Assembly (NCBI RefSeq): GCF_000003815.2
Contig: NC_049986.1
Location: forward strand, 3,044,992 to 3,108,991
DNA: 64,000 nucleotides
Direction of reading: 5' to 3'
Source: Branchiostoma floridae
Taxonomy: Eukaryota; Chordata; Leptocardii; Amphioxiformes; Branchiostomatidae
The position numbers were made by a program, and so were the translations under genes. The notes under the pieces were generated by a model. It was not told the origin of the DNA. It ran no database searches and saw only the letters and a program-made list of their open reading frames with translations. This document shows positions 31,866 to 43,394 of this stretch, piece by piece. Each line of letters starts with the position of its first letter. Within the stretch, counting starts at the first letter, position 1.

Positions 31866-33240
31866 TATGTTAATTAAATCTGGCAGGTAAAATTTGAAAC
31901 TTTTGTAAGAAGTAATAGACTATTAGCTATCATTAGTGATATTTGAAGTTTACCTGCCTCATTTAGTTTAGTAACAGAAAGCCCGTCTTCCAGTACATTA
32001 GCAGTTGTGGCGGGAAGTTTGAAATCCTAGTCTCTTGTACCCAATTAGTGTCCCTTTGGGAGGTTAATTAAATCTGGCAGGCAAAATTTAAAACTTTTGT
32101 AAGAAGTGCTAGACTATTAGCTATCATAGCCGCCCTTTAAAATTTACCTGCCTCATTTAGTTTAGTAGAAGTAAGCCCGTCTCTACTACATTAGCAGTTG
32201 TGGCGGGAAGTTTGAAATCCTAGTCTCTTGTACCCAATTAGTGTCCCTTTGGGAGGTTAATTAAATCTGGCAGGTAAAATCTAAAACTTTTGTAAGAAGT
32301 ACTAGACTGTTAGCTATTATTAAAGACCTTCAAAGTTTACCTGCCTTATTTAGTTTAGTAACTGAAAGCCCGTGTCTACTACATAAGCAATAGCGGCGGG
32401 AAGTTTGAAATCCTAGTATATTGTAATACATTTGTGTCCCTGTGGGAGGTTAATTAAATCCGGCAGGTAAAATTTGAAACTTTTGCAAGAAGTGCTAGAC
32501 TGTTAGCTATCATAGCTAACCTTCAAACTTTACCTGCCTCATTTAGTTTAGTAACAAAAAGTCCGTCTCAACTACATTAGCAGTAGTTGCGGGAAATTTG
32601 AAATCCTAGTATCTAGTACCCAATTAGTGTCCCTGTGGAAGGTTAATTAAATCTGTCAGGTAAAATTTGAAACTTTTGTAAGAAGTACAAGACTGTTAGC
32701 TTTCATTAGTGACTTTTAATGTTATCTGCCTCATTTAGTTTAGTAACAGAAAGCCAGTGTCTACTACATAAGCAATAGTGGCGGGAAGTTTGAAATCCTA
32801 GTATCTTGTGACCAATTAGTGTCCCTTTGGGAGGTTAATTAAATCTGGCAGGTAAAATTTAAAACTTTTGTAAGAAGTGCTAGACTTTTAGCTATCATAG
32901 TCGACCTTCAAAGTTTACCTGCCTCATTCGTTTGACATCCTAGTCTGTTGTACTACATTTGAGCCTATGGGAGGTTAATTAAATCTGACAGGTTAGTTTC
33001 AAAACTTTTATGAGAAGTAGTATGCCATAGGATATCATAGCTAACATTTGAAATTTGCATGCCGCCCCGTCTTTCACTACATTTGAAATAGTGGCAGGAC
33101 ATTTAAAATCCTAGTTTACCTGCCTAATTCAGTTATATTAGTATGGAGTCTACTGTCTACAGTAGCAATTGTGGCGGGAAGTTTTAAACCCTACTTAAGT
33201 GTCCATGTGGAAGGTTAATCAAATCTAGTAGGTAAGATTT
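31866..33240 (+). repeat. 193-bp satellite, about seven copies
   Basis: GGTTAATTAAATCTGGCAGG recurs near 31866, 32062, 32254, 32447, 32640, 32832, 32972 and 33213. Spacing is 192-193 for the central copies, while the end copies are shortened or diverged. Each has TTTACCTGCCTCATTTAGTT and GGCGGGAAGTTTGAAATCCT. No gene. Confidence 0.92.
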
Positions 33241-33654
33241 AAATTTTTTCTAAGACGTAATAGATCGTTAGCTATCAGTAGTTTTAAAAAATACTTTTAG
33301 CCATCATGACCTGCACCTTAAGATTACCTGCAGTTTCCACTATTGTCAACAGAGGACGCTCTTATGATCATTTTCTTTATTTTTCTCCTTTTTTGTCCTT
33401 CTAAAATATCCTGACTTTAAAATTATTCACCAACGTCTTCAAAATTCCTACTACTTTTCCCAACTCACTGTTAATTCCGCGACCCAACATCCACCTGAAG
33501 AATAAAAATACCCCACTTTCTTGGGTCATTCAATAGTACACGCGATTTAAGTTCTTACAAAATCAGCATTTTTATTTCAAATGTTATCGTACAAAAAAGA
33601 TATCCATTCGTTGTTCTGTGAATGCTTGTCATTTGCGATTATCCGCAGAGCCTT

Positions 33655-34240
33655 AACACCGATTTGTTAAAGGGTGACGTGAACCAAATGTTTACATTCA
33701 TAGCCCGTAGAGCTTGATCAGCTATCGGCTCCGCGTGTTTGTTGTTTACAGTATCCCTGTATAGAGCCCTAAACACTGATTTGTTGATTGTGACGTGAAC
33801 CAAGTGTTTACATTCATATAGCCCGTGGAGCTGCTTGATCAGATATCGGCTCCGTGTGTTTTGTTTTACAGTATCCCTGTATAGAGCCTTAAACACTGAT
33901 TTGTTGATGGTGACGTGAACCAAGTGTTTACATTCATATAGCCCGTGGAGCTGCTTGATCAGCTATCGGCTCCGTGTGTTTGTTGTTTACAGTATCCCTG
34001 TATAGAGCCCTAACACCGATTTGTTGATGGTGACGTGAACCAAGTGTTTACATTCATATAGCCCGTGGAGATGCTTGATCAGCTATCGGCTCCGTATGTT
34101 TGTTGTTTACAGTATCCCTGTATAGAGCCCTAAACACCGATTTGTTGATGGTGACGTGAACCAAGTGTTTACATTCATATAGCCCGTGGAGCTGCACGAT
34201 CAGCTAACGGCTCTGTGTGTTTGTTGTTAACAGTATGTTT
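33655..34240 (+). repeat. ~120-bp satellite, right array (about five copies)
   Basis: Same unit and orientation as 28077-28676; starts near 33655, 33774, 33894, 34014 and 34133. The last copy fades into diverged sequence. The apparent minus-strand open frame is a by-product. Confidence 0.92.
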
Positions 34241-34472
34241 ACATTCATAGTTTGTAGAGGTTGCTTGCTCTGCTCTCCGTTCTGTGTATCTTTGTCACTT
34301 ACGATATCTCCATAGAACCCTGCCAACAATTTGTTTAAGTTGCTAGTTCAGCCCGTCCCCGTTTGTTTTTATTCTACGAAAGAAGCTTCTCAATGGAGTT
34401 TTAAAAAAAAAATTCATGAAGGTGACGAGAACCAAGTGTTTGCATTCATGAGTGGGTAGAGCCCGCTCCGTG

Positions 34473-34542
34473 GAGCTAGAGGTCTGCACGAGCAACCTCC
34501 ATGCTCTGTGGAGCTCCTCCATGGAGGTTGCTCGTGCAGCCC
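34473..34542. repeat. Short hairpin
   Basis: CTGCACGAGCAACCTCCATG and CATGGAGGTTGCTCGTGCAG are perfect reverse complements 20 bases long, with a 30-base loop. Confidence 0.85.
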
Positions 34543-34559
34543 CTTCTCTTCATATATCT

Positions 34560-34800
34560 TTAATATCTAACACATCTTAGTTGAACAATTATAATAAAAT
34601 ATTCATAAATTGTGCTAATGAGATGACGTAATTGATCAAAATCCAAGACGGCCCAAAATATCATGAAGTATAACAAGCTTATTTTCCCTCAAATTTCATC
34701 ACTACTTGATATTTTCTTACAGAAAACATTCAGGTGATCGTTGTCAATCCATCTTCAAGGGGTTTTAGCGTTATATCTTTAAAAAATGTATCTTTGAAAA
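34560..34800 (+). repeat. Dispersed repeat, copy 1 (copy 2 at 39480-39735)
   Basis: Shares ATATCTTTAATAT, AAATATTCATAA, GATGACGTAATTG, CACTACTTG and GGGGTTTTAGCGTTATAT in order with the 39.5 kb copy, at moderate identity. Nature unknown. Confidence 0.65.
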
Positions 34801-34830
34801 TGTAAGGTTGATAATCCAAGATGGCGGATG

Positions 34831-34938
34831 GCTAAACTACAGATGACGTCATTCTCTGACGTCATCTGTAGTTTAGCTATTCCCCGTTTTCGACAAAAAT
34901 ATTAATTAATGACGTCATAATTACGTCATATTACGTCA
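34831..34938. promoter_or_regulatory. Cluster of CRE-type sites, two inside a perfect palindrome
   Basis: TGACGTCA occurs at 34844-34851, 34857-34864 and 34910-34917, with TTACGTCA at 34921 and 34931. The first pair is in a 47-bp hairpin (34831-34877) with arms GCTAAACTACAGATGACGTC. TGACGTCA binds CREB/ATF factors. The sites may be part of a repeat rather than a working enhancer. Confidence 0.45.
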
Positions 34939-35482
34939 TAATAATATAAAAATTACAGGAACTATAAAACTAGATAAGCACAACCCTCCCCGCAAATTTG
35001 GTGATCATACAGTAAGCTGTTTTGAAAATACGAAGGCGGGGTCGAATGAGAGTTTTGATTGGCCCACGTCCCCTGGCTATATGATAATATTATATATATA
35101 TGTCCTTTTTTTATAAAATATATATGTTAACCATATCGATCTTCATCCCAAATGACAGTTTTGTGTTTCTTATAAAAATTCATTCGCATCATTAATCATT
35201 TCATGATAGTCAAACAAGGAAAAATTTTCTTTTGCGTTTTTAAACAGAATATTATGTGGCGAAAAACAGATAAGCATTTTTTGACTGATCTTTTCATTTG
35301 AGAACAACTTTTTAAAAGATCTTACACTACACACCACTATTACCCGTGATCCTATTCGACGTATACCTAAACAGTACTGTTTGAATATAATAATAATGAT
35401 ATTGATAATAATAAAAATCACGAGGATGGGACTATGTAAGGTAATTTAATCTGTAAAGTCGTAGATAGCAGCTTATAATTAC

Positions 35483-35602
35483 CCAAACATTCCGCCTCGT
35501 CCTCTCCCTGTGAACAGTCGGTATACTGTCCATCGCACCAATAGTCTGCAGGGATGCACGAACCGTCCAAACACTGGCGTTCACTCTCCTGGCAGCCCCC
35601 AG
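35483..35602 (-). CDS. LDLa-domain exon, phase 1-1
   Basis: The 120-bp exon has an acceptor CAAG| at 35603-35604 and a donor |GTAATT, and encodes one LDL-receptor class A module: CQESERQCLDGSCIPADYWCDG then DCSQGEDEAEC, with all six cysteines and the calcium-binding acidic residues. It begins and ends in phase 1 and resembles the 61-62 kb exons closely (CQESE, CLDGSCIP). It is isolated here: the next exons of its gene must lie before the window or upstream beyond 36 kb. Whether it belongs to the 57-64 kb gene is not known. Confidence 0.8.
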
Positions 35603-36654
35603 CTTGGGAAAAGACCAAAAGATTATTTTGAAACATTTTGAAAATGAGTTCAACGATCTCATGCCTTCGTTATTTTTTCTTGACCTTTACGAACGATTTT
35701 CTTGTGTGTTTTGCATTAATTATATATATTTCCTTGTTTGCATAAAATGTATAAGTAAACCATCTCTATCTCGATCTTTATCCCAAATGACAGAAGCAGA
35801 CAATCTTATCATAACAAAGAATGCAATGTTTTGGTGATGAGTAGCTGGTTGATCATCTATATGATGATAACGTTAAGCGGATTCGGCTATTCCTGTGGTG
35901 GTTATAGCAATCGGCAGCCCCTAGCCTAGGAGATTTAATTCTCTACACACAAAGAATTCAAACTATCCTTTGCTTGTTCAAGCATGCTAAGACCGATCCG
36001 TTAAAAGTGGTACCTGGCAAAAGTCAAACAAACGCGTACCTGGCATAGAAACTAATCTGCTTCTCACATTGTATATTAACTTACACAGTGTGCAGTAATT
36101 TATTTCATAAATTTGCGTCGCGTTCTGTCACTTCTAGAAGTCACAAAAACAGGGCAGCGGGTTAACAGTTACCAAGATCATTCCCTTCTCAAAGAGCATA
36201 CAAGCACACAATACAACAAGGTAGGGAACATGAATCTAAACCATAGTAAACTCACGGAAAAGCAAATCACCCTGCAAAGTAATTTCCCCACCTGAAAACC
36301 ATAGAACACAAACAGGAACGAAATGAATACACTTCGAAGTGGAAAGCACCCTACCGTCCTAACATATTCATATTTTCGTGTCAAACATAAAGCACAACGT
36401 TGGCATTTTTGCATTGAATGAAACACATTAGAAATATTTTGTCGGTGAATACGACTGATACCGTGAGGAACCAAAAATTGCAACTAACCGAGCCAATTAA
36501 GATGAATTATAAAGACAATTCTGATACACAGCTCCCCGTTAAAGCTCCCCAAAGCAACCCCCCCCCCCCCCCACACACACACACAAACACACAGAACAAC
36601 TTATTTTTCAACACAATTTTTTGGCTATACCACTGGACTTATACTCAGACGTAC
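35603..36654. other. Intron-like stretch, low-complexity run only
   Basis: No gene. Bases 36181-36361 recur in diverged form at 36957-37100 plus 39095-39130. A poly-C run followed by CA repeats lies at about 36557-36590. Confidence 0.5.
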
Positions 36655-36888
36655 CTCTGTAGCTTACACGAGGTGTCTCGGCATCGACATTTCCGCGGCC
36701 GTCGGTACCCTCCGGTGTGTTTGGAGTACCAGGACACATGTACAACCCTTTATTTTGAGCCCCGTACATAGGGTTTGCCTTCAAACAACCCCGGATATTA
36801 CGGACATCGGCGTAACTTCCGGTGACATCCGCTCCATGTTGAGGAATATCTTTTGGGTGATCTTGTCTCCCAATAGGTTTGGTCATTT
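36655..36888 (-). CDS. NPMY-motif exon, copy 1
   Basis: Between an acceptor (ACTAG|) and a donor (|GTACGT), 234 bases are open in phase 1-1 and encode MTKPIGRQDHPKD, GADVTGSYADV, RGCLKANPMYG and further low-complexity residues. NPMY fits the NPxY signal that binds PTB-domain adaptors in cytoplasmic tails of receptors such as LDLR relatives. No membrane segment is next to it. The family is not recognised. A shorter homologous exon lies at 39128-39274. Confidence 0.6.
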
Positions 36889-37097
36889 CTAGTTGCCGCA
36901 AAAACATGCATGGGGTAATGGGGCATGTATACAACAGTAACTAAGAACATTGTCTTCTCAAAGAGCATACAAACACGCCGTGAAAGGTGGCAAAGGACGG
37001 AAACATGAATCTAAACAAAAGTAAAAACACGGAAAAGTGAATCACACTCCAAAGAAGTTTTCACTCGTGAAAACCATAGAACACAAACAAGAGTGAA

Positions 37098-39095
37098 CTG
37101 ATGACTTACAAGTTACTTTTTTGCATTTACACGGATGACATACTCACTGCTATTAAACACTGTAATATTGATATGTATGCTGATGACTCTACTCCTTCTG
37201 CTTCTGGCCCAGATGTTTTAACAATCCAAAACACACTTCAGGCCGAACTTCACCATATTTGGTACTGTGTGCAAGTAAATAAACTAGTAATAGATGTGAA
37301 GAAAACTAAGTCGACTGTGATTGGAAGTCGCCACAAATTAAAGACCAACCCAGACATACAAATCAAAATTTAACAGACTTAAATGATAGAACAGGTAATT
37401 CAAGCAACAATACTTGGTTTGTTTTATGATAGACCAGTACTTAACATGGGCACAGCAAGCAGACAAATGGTCTGTGTAACACAAACTCTGCTGTTCAGGG
37501 CTCTAACTGGCCACTCCCCGCGGAAGCATATGTTTGGCGGGCTGCTATAAGCGAGATTTAATCAGGCTAGCAGACTTGGTCCTGAATAAGATGACTGGTG
37601 CAGTAGCAATGCTTAAGAGGTCGAGATATCTGCTTTTTGATGGACCGCTAAAGGCCGTGACGCAGGCACTAGTGTTAACCAATCTGGATTATTGTGCTTG
37701 CTTGTTATCTGCTAGCCCACATACATCCTTGAACAAGCTACAAATTCTGCAAAATACGTCAGCCAGACTTGTTCTAAATACACACTATAATGAAAACCCT
37801 GAATTATATGCATAGTAAGCTACAATGACCAACAGTTAAAGAAAGGCTGTACACTGATACACTTTTATGTTAAACAAACTATAAGTAGCTAAGGAACATA
37901 GAGCTATGTAAGACAGATTAGAAAACATTAGTAGCACACATGAGCACAGCACTCGTCTTGCGATGAGTGGTGGTTTTAGACTACCTAAGCCAAAAACTGC
38001 AGCAATGACTAGGACCATCTTGTATAAATGCACCAAGTCCTATAACACATTCCCATTACAAATGAAAGCAGTCTCAGTCACCTTCCATTTTCAAAACACA
38101 CATTGTGAATTGCATTTGAACTAGAATTAACACAAACAAACCCTTACAGGACTGGTGGTATTCAAATTTGTATCTAGTTCTAATATGATTGGCATCCGTC
38201 TGTCTCGGAAGACAATGGTAGGCAGACGGGTTTTTTAAGGCGACCCGTCTGCCTGGCCTGCACTTAGGTTTTTAAGGTGAAGGAGGGGTGTGCACGTCCT
38301 TCTCCACCCTCTCGTCCACTGGCACACTAGTCCTACAGGGGCAACTGTATGCAACGTGTAAGACGGCCCCAGTAGATGCAGGTTTGTTTATTGGAGTTTC
38401 CGTCTCCTAGGAGGACTTCCGACCAAGGATGCAAGGGGTTCCTCCTACCCCTGACTCATGTGTCATGGCGGGTGCGTTATGCCCGAACATGCCCCTATGG
38501 CCTTTTACCACCACAAAGGCCTGTCACTGCCACTAGCCGCAGCTAGGTACTCATTTACACCTGAGTTAAGTGGGGAAAGTCGTGTAAAGTGCCTTTCCCA
38601 AGGGCACAAGATCGGTGACATGGCAAGCGGATTTGAACCCCGGACCTCTCGGGCCTGAGACCAACGCGCTGACGATCGTGCCACGCGGTCCCACTAGTTC
38701 TAATATAGCTGATAATCAACTGTATTGATTGACTCATGTTTGTCGAAAATTATCAGTCCACCGTTGTCGTTAATTCGTTTTAGTTATACTATTACTTTCT
38801 TTCGTCAATTAAACTCACTTGGTTATGTTATTTATTTTTTAAATACAACGGGTGCTGTTTAATTTTTTTTTATTTTTGTTAAAGCTTTTGTTACTGATGA
38901 TGACATTTACACATCATTATTTTAAGTTGAGTTCAATTTTACATTTATTTTATTACTTTCAATCTTTCTTATATTATACTTGTGCACATACGTTGGCTTA
39001 TGATATTTGATTGTTTTGTAATTCTAAATGGACCTCAGGATGAAAAGATTTTGTGATTGTTAAGTCTAATGGAGATCGAAATAAACAAACAAACA
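37098..39095 (+). mobile_element. Decayed LINE inserted in the duplicated NPMY-exon region
   Basis: Broken reverse-transcriptase frames give IYTDDILTAIKHCNIDMYADD (catalytic YADD, 37120-37190), KKTKSTVIGSR, and later KAVTQALVLTNLDYCACLLSA and LQILQNTSARLVL (37640-37790), the usual post-RT region of CR1/Jockey-group LINEs. The tail is an AAAC repeat near 39080. It interrupts sequence that is continuous at 36305-36361. A SINE is nested at 38187-38693. Confidence 0.75.
38187..38693 (-). mobile_element. Full-length tRNA-derived SINE with 13-bp target duplication
   Basis: On the minus strand it starts GGGACCGCGTGGCACGATCG and has A-box-like and B-box (GGTTCAAATCC) sequences within 75 bases, as in a tRNA. 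CTAGTTCTAATAT is exactly duplicated at 38174-38186 and 38694-38706. It lies inside the LINE remnant. Its body is unrelated to the SINE at 23.1 kb. Confidence 0.85.
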
Positions 39096-39127
39096 AGCAT
39101 AACGCTTCCAAGTGAAAATCGCCCTAC

Positions 39128-39274
39128 CGTCCGGAGCCTGTTGTTGAGTCCCTTGTCCGTACATAGGGTTTGCATTCAAACAACCCCGGATATCACGGAC
39201 ATCAGCGTAGCTTCCGTTGTCATCCGCTCCATGTTGAACATCTTTCGGGTGATGTCGAATATGTTCCGTCATTT
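39128..39274 (-). CDS. NPMY-motif exon, copy 2
   Basis: This 147-bp phase 1-1 exon (acceptor ACTAG|, donor |GTAGGG) encodes MTEHIRHHPKDVQHGAD, NGSYADVRDIRGC and NANPMYGQGTQQQAPD. It is clearly homologous to 36655-36888 (HPKD, GSYADVR, RGCL, NPMYG) but shorter. Preservation of frame and of the motif in both copies suggests they are or were functional coding exons. Confidence 0.6.
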
Positions 39275-39479
39275 CTAGTAGCCGTAAAATATAGAGAACA
39301 ACATTAAATAAAATTTACATGTAACCTATACTATAGTTAACCCTATCCAGGCTTGAGTGTGTCTGTTTGTGGGGGGGGGGGGGAGCCTAGGGTGAAAGTG
39401 CCGGCGCCAACTTTGACAAAAATAAGTAGTTTTGGTTTAAACAATGGGATTTTAAGATTTTGTTGCTAAACTATACTTC

Positions 39480-39735
39480 TTTACATATATCTTTAATATA
39501 TAACTTATGTTAATGTGGAATTTATAATTAAATATTCATAAGTTATGCCAATTTGATGACGTAATTGGTCAAAATGCAAGATGGCCAACAATGTCATGAT
39601 AAAAAGTATAGCCATTTTATTTTCACTCGGATTTCCTCACTACTTGGTGTTTTCTTACCAAAAAAAAAACATTAATTCGAACGTTTCCATTCCTTTTTCA
39701 TGGGATTTTAGCATTATATGTTTAAACGTACATGT
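39480..39735 (+). repeat. Dispersed repeat, copy 2 (copy 1 at 34560-34800)
   Basis: Matches 34560-34800 in the same orientation. From 39736 to about 40088 nothing else is recognised. Confidence 0.6.
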
Positions 39736-40087
39736 ATCTTAAGACATCTTAGTCTAGCGATCATCTCTACCACTGGAATTATCCTGAAGCAAAATAACTG
39801 CATATGGGGTGAGAGGATATTCCTCTAACTACAAGACCAATTGAGATCCGATCTTTCAATTTCTCCAATTCTAAAAATTAAGAGGACCAAATATAATCTT
39901 TAAGTAAACTAGAAAGGCCGACATTTGCTTTAGAGCATGCAAATACAGCATATTTTAGCCATCTCCCTCCCATTTCAACAATAGACAGTTCCAAAAACAC
40001 CATGAATGAAAACGGAACACTTCTGCTTAAAAATCACCTTCACTAAGCACAGTGTAGCCCAAAAAGGAATCTTAAAAAATTACCCTG

Positions 40088-40580
40088 CGCAAGGATGGAC
40101 TCTTTCAGTGCATCCCAGTGAAATTTGCACAATAGACCAGTCCAGAAATACTCCCGCTGAAAACATGGCCTTTGAATAAGAAACCCAGTCCAAAACTAAA
40201 CTAAACAAAAGAGGTCCCCCGTGCATGAAAAGGTAAAATAGACCAGTCTAAAAACACTTCTGCTAAAAATGGAATTTTGAATCATCACCCATCCAAAACT
40301 GAATTTGAAAAAATCCCCATCCGTCCATGAATAGACTCTTCCTATGGTACCCGAATGTAAAGTGGACCAGTGCAAAAATACATCCGCTAAAATAGATTCT
40401 TTTTTGTATAAATGCACCCCTCCGTGCAAGAATGGACTATTCCAGCACATCTCATGTAAAATTGCAAAATAGACCAGTCTGAAAATACTCCCACTGGAAG
40501 ACTTAACATAATCACTAGTCCAAAGATGAATAAAAAAAAAAAGAACTCCGTGCAGGAATGGACTCTTCCAACAACAGCCT
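40088..40580 (+). repeat. Degenerate ~115-bp tandem repeat
   Basis: The motif AATGGACTCTTCCA ... TAGACCAGTC ... AAAATACTCCCGCTGAAA recurs about four to five times (TAGACCAGTC at 40132, 40241, 40473 and a variant at 40360). Units differ in length and sequence. No gene. Confidence 0.7.
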
Positions 40581-41281
40581 CATTGATTGGCTGCCGTAAC
40601 CTACTCAGAATATTGAATCAGCAGTCTGACCAGTTTAGGCCACGCCTATTTTGGCGCCGAACATGTCCGAACATGTCCTAACAATCTCCCGACAGGTAAG
40701 TGAAACAACTATCACTGTGTCCTAAATGCTATCTAACCTATTCCCAACCATCCCGAACTCTAGTCGCAGACTGACGAATCATTCTTGACTGATTACCAAC
40801 CGATCGCAAATCCTCTTACGACTTGAACTGGACATAATCGGCGATTTTAAAAAAAAATTTGTTATTTTCGTTCTTAACCAAAATCATCCTTTCTTCTATG
40901 TTGTAAGCATTACGAGGACATCAAATTTGGATCACAGAGAGCTCCATTGCGGCATTTATGGGTCTTTTTTGCTTTTGGCTGGCTGTCGGTAGTGTGAAGT
41001 TCGGGGGTGATTCGCCTTCGTCCTGGTAATAATAATTTTGCTTGGGAATGAGATATCAGAGATTTTTCTACGGTCTTGGAGTGAATCGTTGGTAGGTTGG
41101 AAACAAGCTCGGAGTAAGTCAGTAGTGTATGGCATGGTTAAGATGTCTGATTGACCGCTGACTAACGCCCAAACACCAGCCGAATACTAGCCGACCTTGC
41201 AGAACACCAGCCAACCACCAGCCAACCCGGCGTCCCAGACCTGCCGTTCAGAGCCGAATGTTTAAACATTTCAAACATTCG

Positions 41282-41550
41282 GATGGCGCAGCCGAACACC
41301 AACCAACCGAGCTGAACGCCAGCCGACTGAGCCGAACGCCAGCCAACCGAGCTGAACGCCAGCCGACTGAGCCGAACGCCAGCCAACCGAGCTGAACGCC
41401 AGCCGACTGAGCCGAACGCCAGCCGACTGAGCCGAACGCCAGCCAACCGAGCTGAACGCCAGCCGACTGAGCCGAACGCCAGCCGACTGAGCCGAACGCC
41501 AGCCGACTGAGCCGAACGCCAGCCGACTGAGCCGAACGCCAGCCGACTCC
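41282..41550 (-). repeat. 20-bp GC-rich minisatellite with alternating variants
   Basis: About thirteen 20-bp units alternate between AGCCGACTGAGCCGAACGCC and AGCCAACCGAGCTGAACGCC. Since 20 is not a multiple of three, each frame repeats every 60 bases, and two minus frames stay open by chance (126 and 94 codons). Not a gene. Confidence 0.9.
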
Positions 41551-41757
41551 CGAATCCCTCCTAACCATAGTCGGGAGGAGTCGGGAGCTAGATTCGGCTA
41601 TTTGTAAGCTAGGCTTTACTTTATGCAATCTACGCCCTCGCAGCTCCTGAGCGCTCTATTCCAGCTTCGGGCCGTGCGTTCCAGCCGTGGACCGCACTGC
41701 GTAGCTCCGTAGCACGGTCCAGCTCCTGAACAGACGGTCGCCAAAATAGGCAAAAGA

Positions 41758-42136
41758 AAGTAAAATTCCCGGCGGTCTGCGCTTATTAACTAGGCGGGCG
41801 GGCAACACTCTCAGTACCGTAAACATAGCGGCGAGCTCACGAACTATACAATTGAATCCGATAATTAGTCGCTACATCCCCCTTCCCAACTCATAAAAAT
41901 AATAGCTGCTCCCTCTTCTCTTACAGGCTCAGCATAGTCACTGACACCTTGTCTTTTTAGCCAGCCGTTCTAGTTTTCGCCGTGAGAGATGTATTTGGAA
42001 GCGATCCAGTCAAAATTCCCGGCGGTCTGCGCTTATCAACTTGGCGGGCGGGCAACACTCTCAGCACCGTAAACATAGCGGCGAGCACACGAACTACACA
42101 GTCGAACCCACTTACTAGTCGCTTCATCCCCCTCCT
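41758..42136 (+). repeat. Two direct copies of a ~129-bp GC-rich unit
   Basis: Bases 41758-41886 and 42008-42136 share AAATTCCCGGCGGTCTGCGC, GGCGGGCGGGCAACACTCTC and GTAAACATAGCGGCGAGC at high identity. The 121 bases between are single-copy. Confidence 0.85.
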
Positions 42137-42333
42137 GAACGCATATACAAGCTAATCGCATTCAACAAAAACCAGACGGCGCAAAATCTATCTAGGTATG
42201 CCATGCGAGCTACGTGTACATATAATCCACAGAGGCATTACAGGTGTTCAAAAGAATCGGGGTACGATTCATATCTTTGAGTTTGGGGAGATATGCAAGT
42301 GCACGTTCAGCAGAAATAGCTCCCATAGAGATA

Positions 42334-42507
42334 CTCTCCAAGCAGAGGTTAGGCTCCGGCTGTTTTTTTAGTCGTTTTTATTGGGTTTTCTATTTTGTAT
42401 TGTATCTTGCATTGGCTGACTTCAAGAAACATGACAAAATAGAAATCCTGATAAAAACGACCAAAAAGGCAGTAAAGACCGTCGGAGCCTAAGTTCTGCT
42501 TGGAGAG
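42334..42507. repeat. Hairpin MITE, TCTCCAAGCAGA family, copy 1
   Basis: CTCTCCAAGCAGAGGTTAGG pairs with its complement CCTAAGTTCTGCTTGGAGAG, continuing through CTCCGGC/GTCGGAG and TTTTTAGTCGTTTTTAT/ATAAAAACGACC. Confidence 0.8.
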
Positions 42508-42890
42508 AAGCATAGAGATGCCGTGTGCATCTTCTACTAAACGAAGTGGCCGTAGAATAGACCATAAATACCTTTTTAGTTCACCGCAATGTTCACAACA
42601 GACGTTGGTCTCATGCGATTTGGCGACTCACGTGCTAAATTGTCTCCCTACTGTCAGCCAAGAGAAAACTGAACAATAATGTTGCCAGCCAGTGCTTATC
42701 TATTGCTGTGCTATGATATCACACAGTACATGTATTATGCATAGAGAGTCTATTCCAGACAAAACAGGATTGAGACGAGTCAGTCCTATGGATATAACGT
42801 TATGTAAAATGTCATGTGGCAGACCAATTACTCAATCCGTTGCTGCGCCAAGTTACATTGACTGTCACCTTGTTGTGAACCGTACTTTAT

Positions 42891-43011
42891 ATAATCTCCA
42901 AGCAGATCCTACGGTAGCATAATATAGTATCAAAAGCTGCCAGAAGAGCAAAGCCGACCTTGGCGAGTCTAGCACTATCTTATGCCGTTTTAGGATCTTC
43001 TTGGAGATTAT
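42891..43011. repeat. Hairpin MITE, TCTCCAAGCAGA family, copy 2
   Basis: ATAATCTCCAAGCAGATCCTA pairs with TAGGATCTTCTTGGAGATTAT. It shares the TCTCCAAGCAGA terminus with the element 380 bases upstream but has a different centre. Confidence 0.75.
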
Positions 43012-43394
43012 TTTATACACCTACGAGAGAAATTTTCTCCAGTTGTGCTACAATTATATGGAAAAGTTACAATAATAGATTTTTATTTGCACTTCTATTT
43101 CTTATCCTGCCTTCTCAGTCGCTAGAGTTTTTCCAGCTGTATGAGAAGAAGATACTTAGTTAATATTGAATAATGGCCCTGGTGTAAAAGGGTAAGAAAA
43201 TTACTGTACAATACGTGTTAATGTAGGGGACGAAACTCATTAATTTGAATGCATTCAATGCTAGTTTGAAAGCCTCCTGAATCTTCGAAGTTTACTGTTA
43301 ATAGAAATCGGTTTCGTTCTAACTACTGTCTAATACACATGTAATTTCTGATGAAACAACTATCACTAAGACTCTACAAGAAAAAAATCCCAAC

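Noticed and set aside
28077-34240. CRISPR-like array
   Set aside because: Units are contiguous satellites of 120 and 193 bp with no short repeat/unique spacer alternation, in an animal genome.
38620-38693. Genuine tRNA gene
   Set aside because: Same reasoning: it is the head of a SINE with a target duplication around the whole element.
41162-41628. Serine/arginine-rich minus-strand frames
   Set aside because: By-products of the 20-bp minisatellite; the 60-bp periodicity of residues mirrors the DNA repeat.
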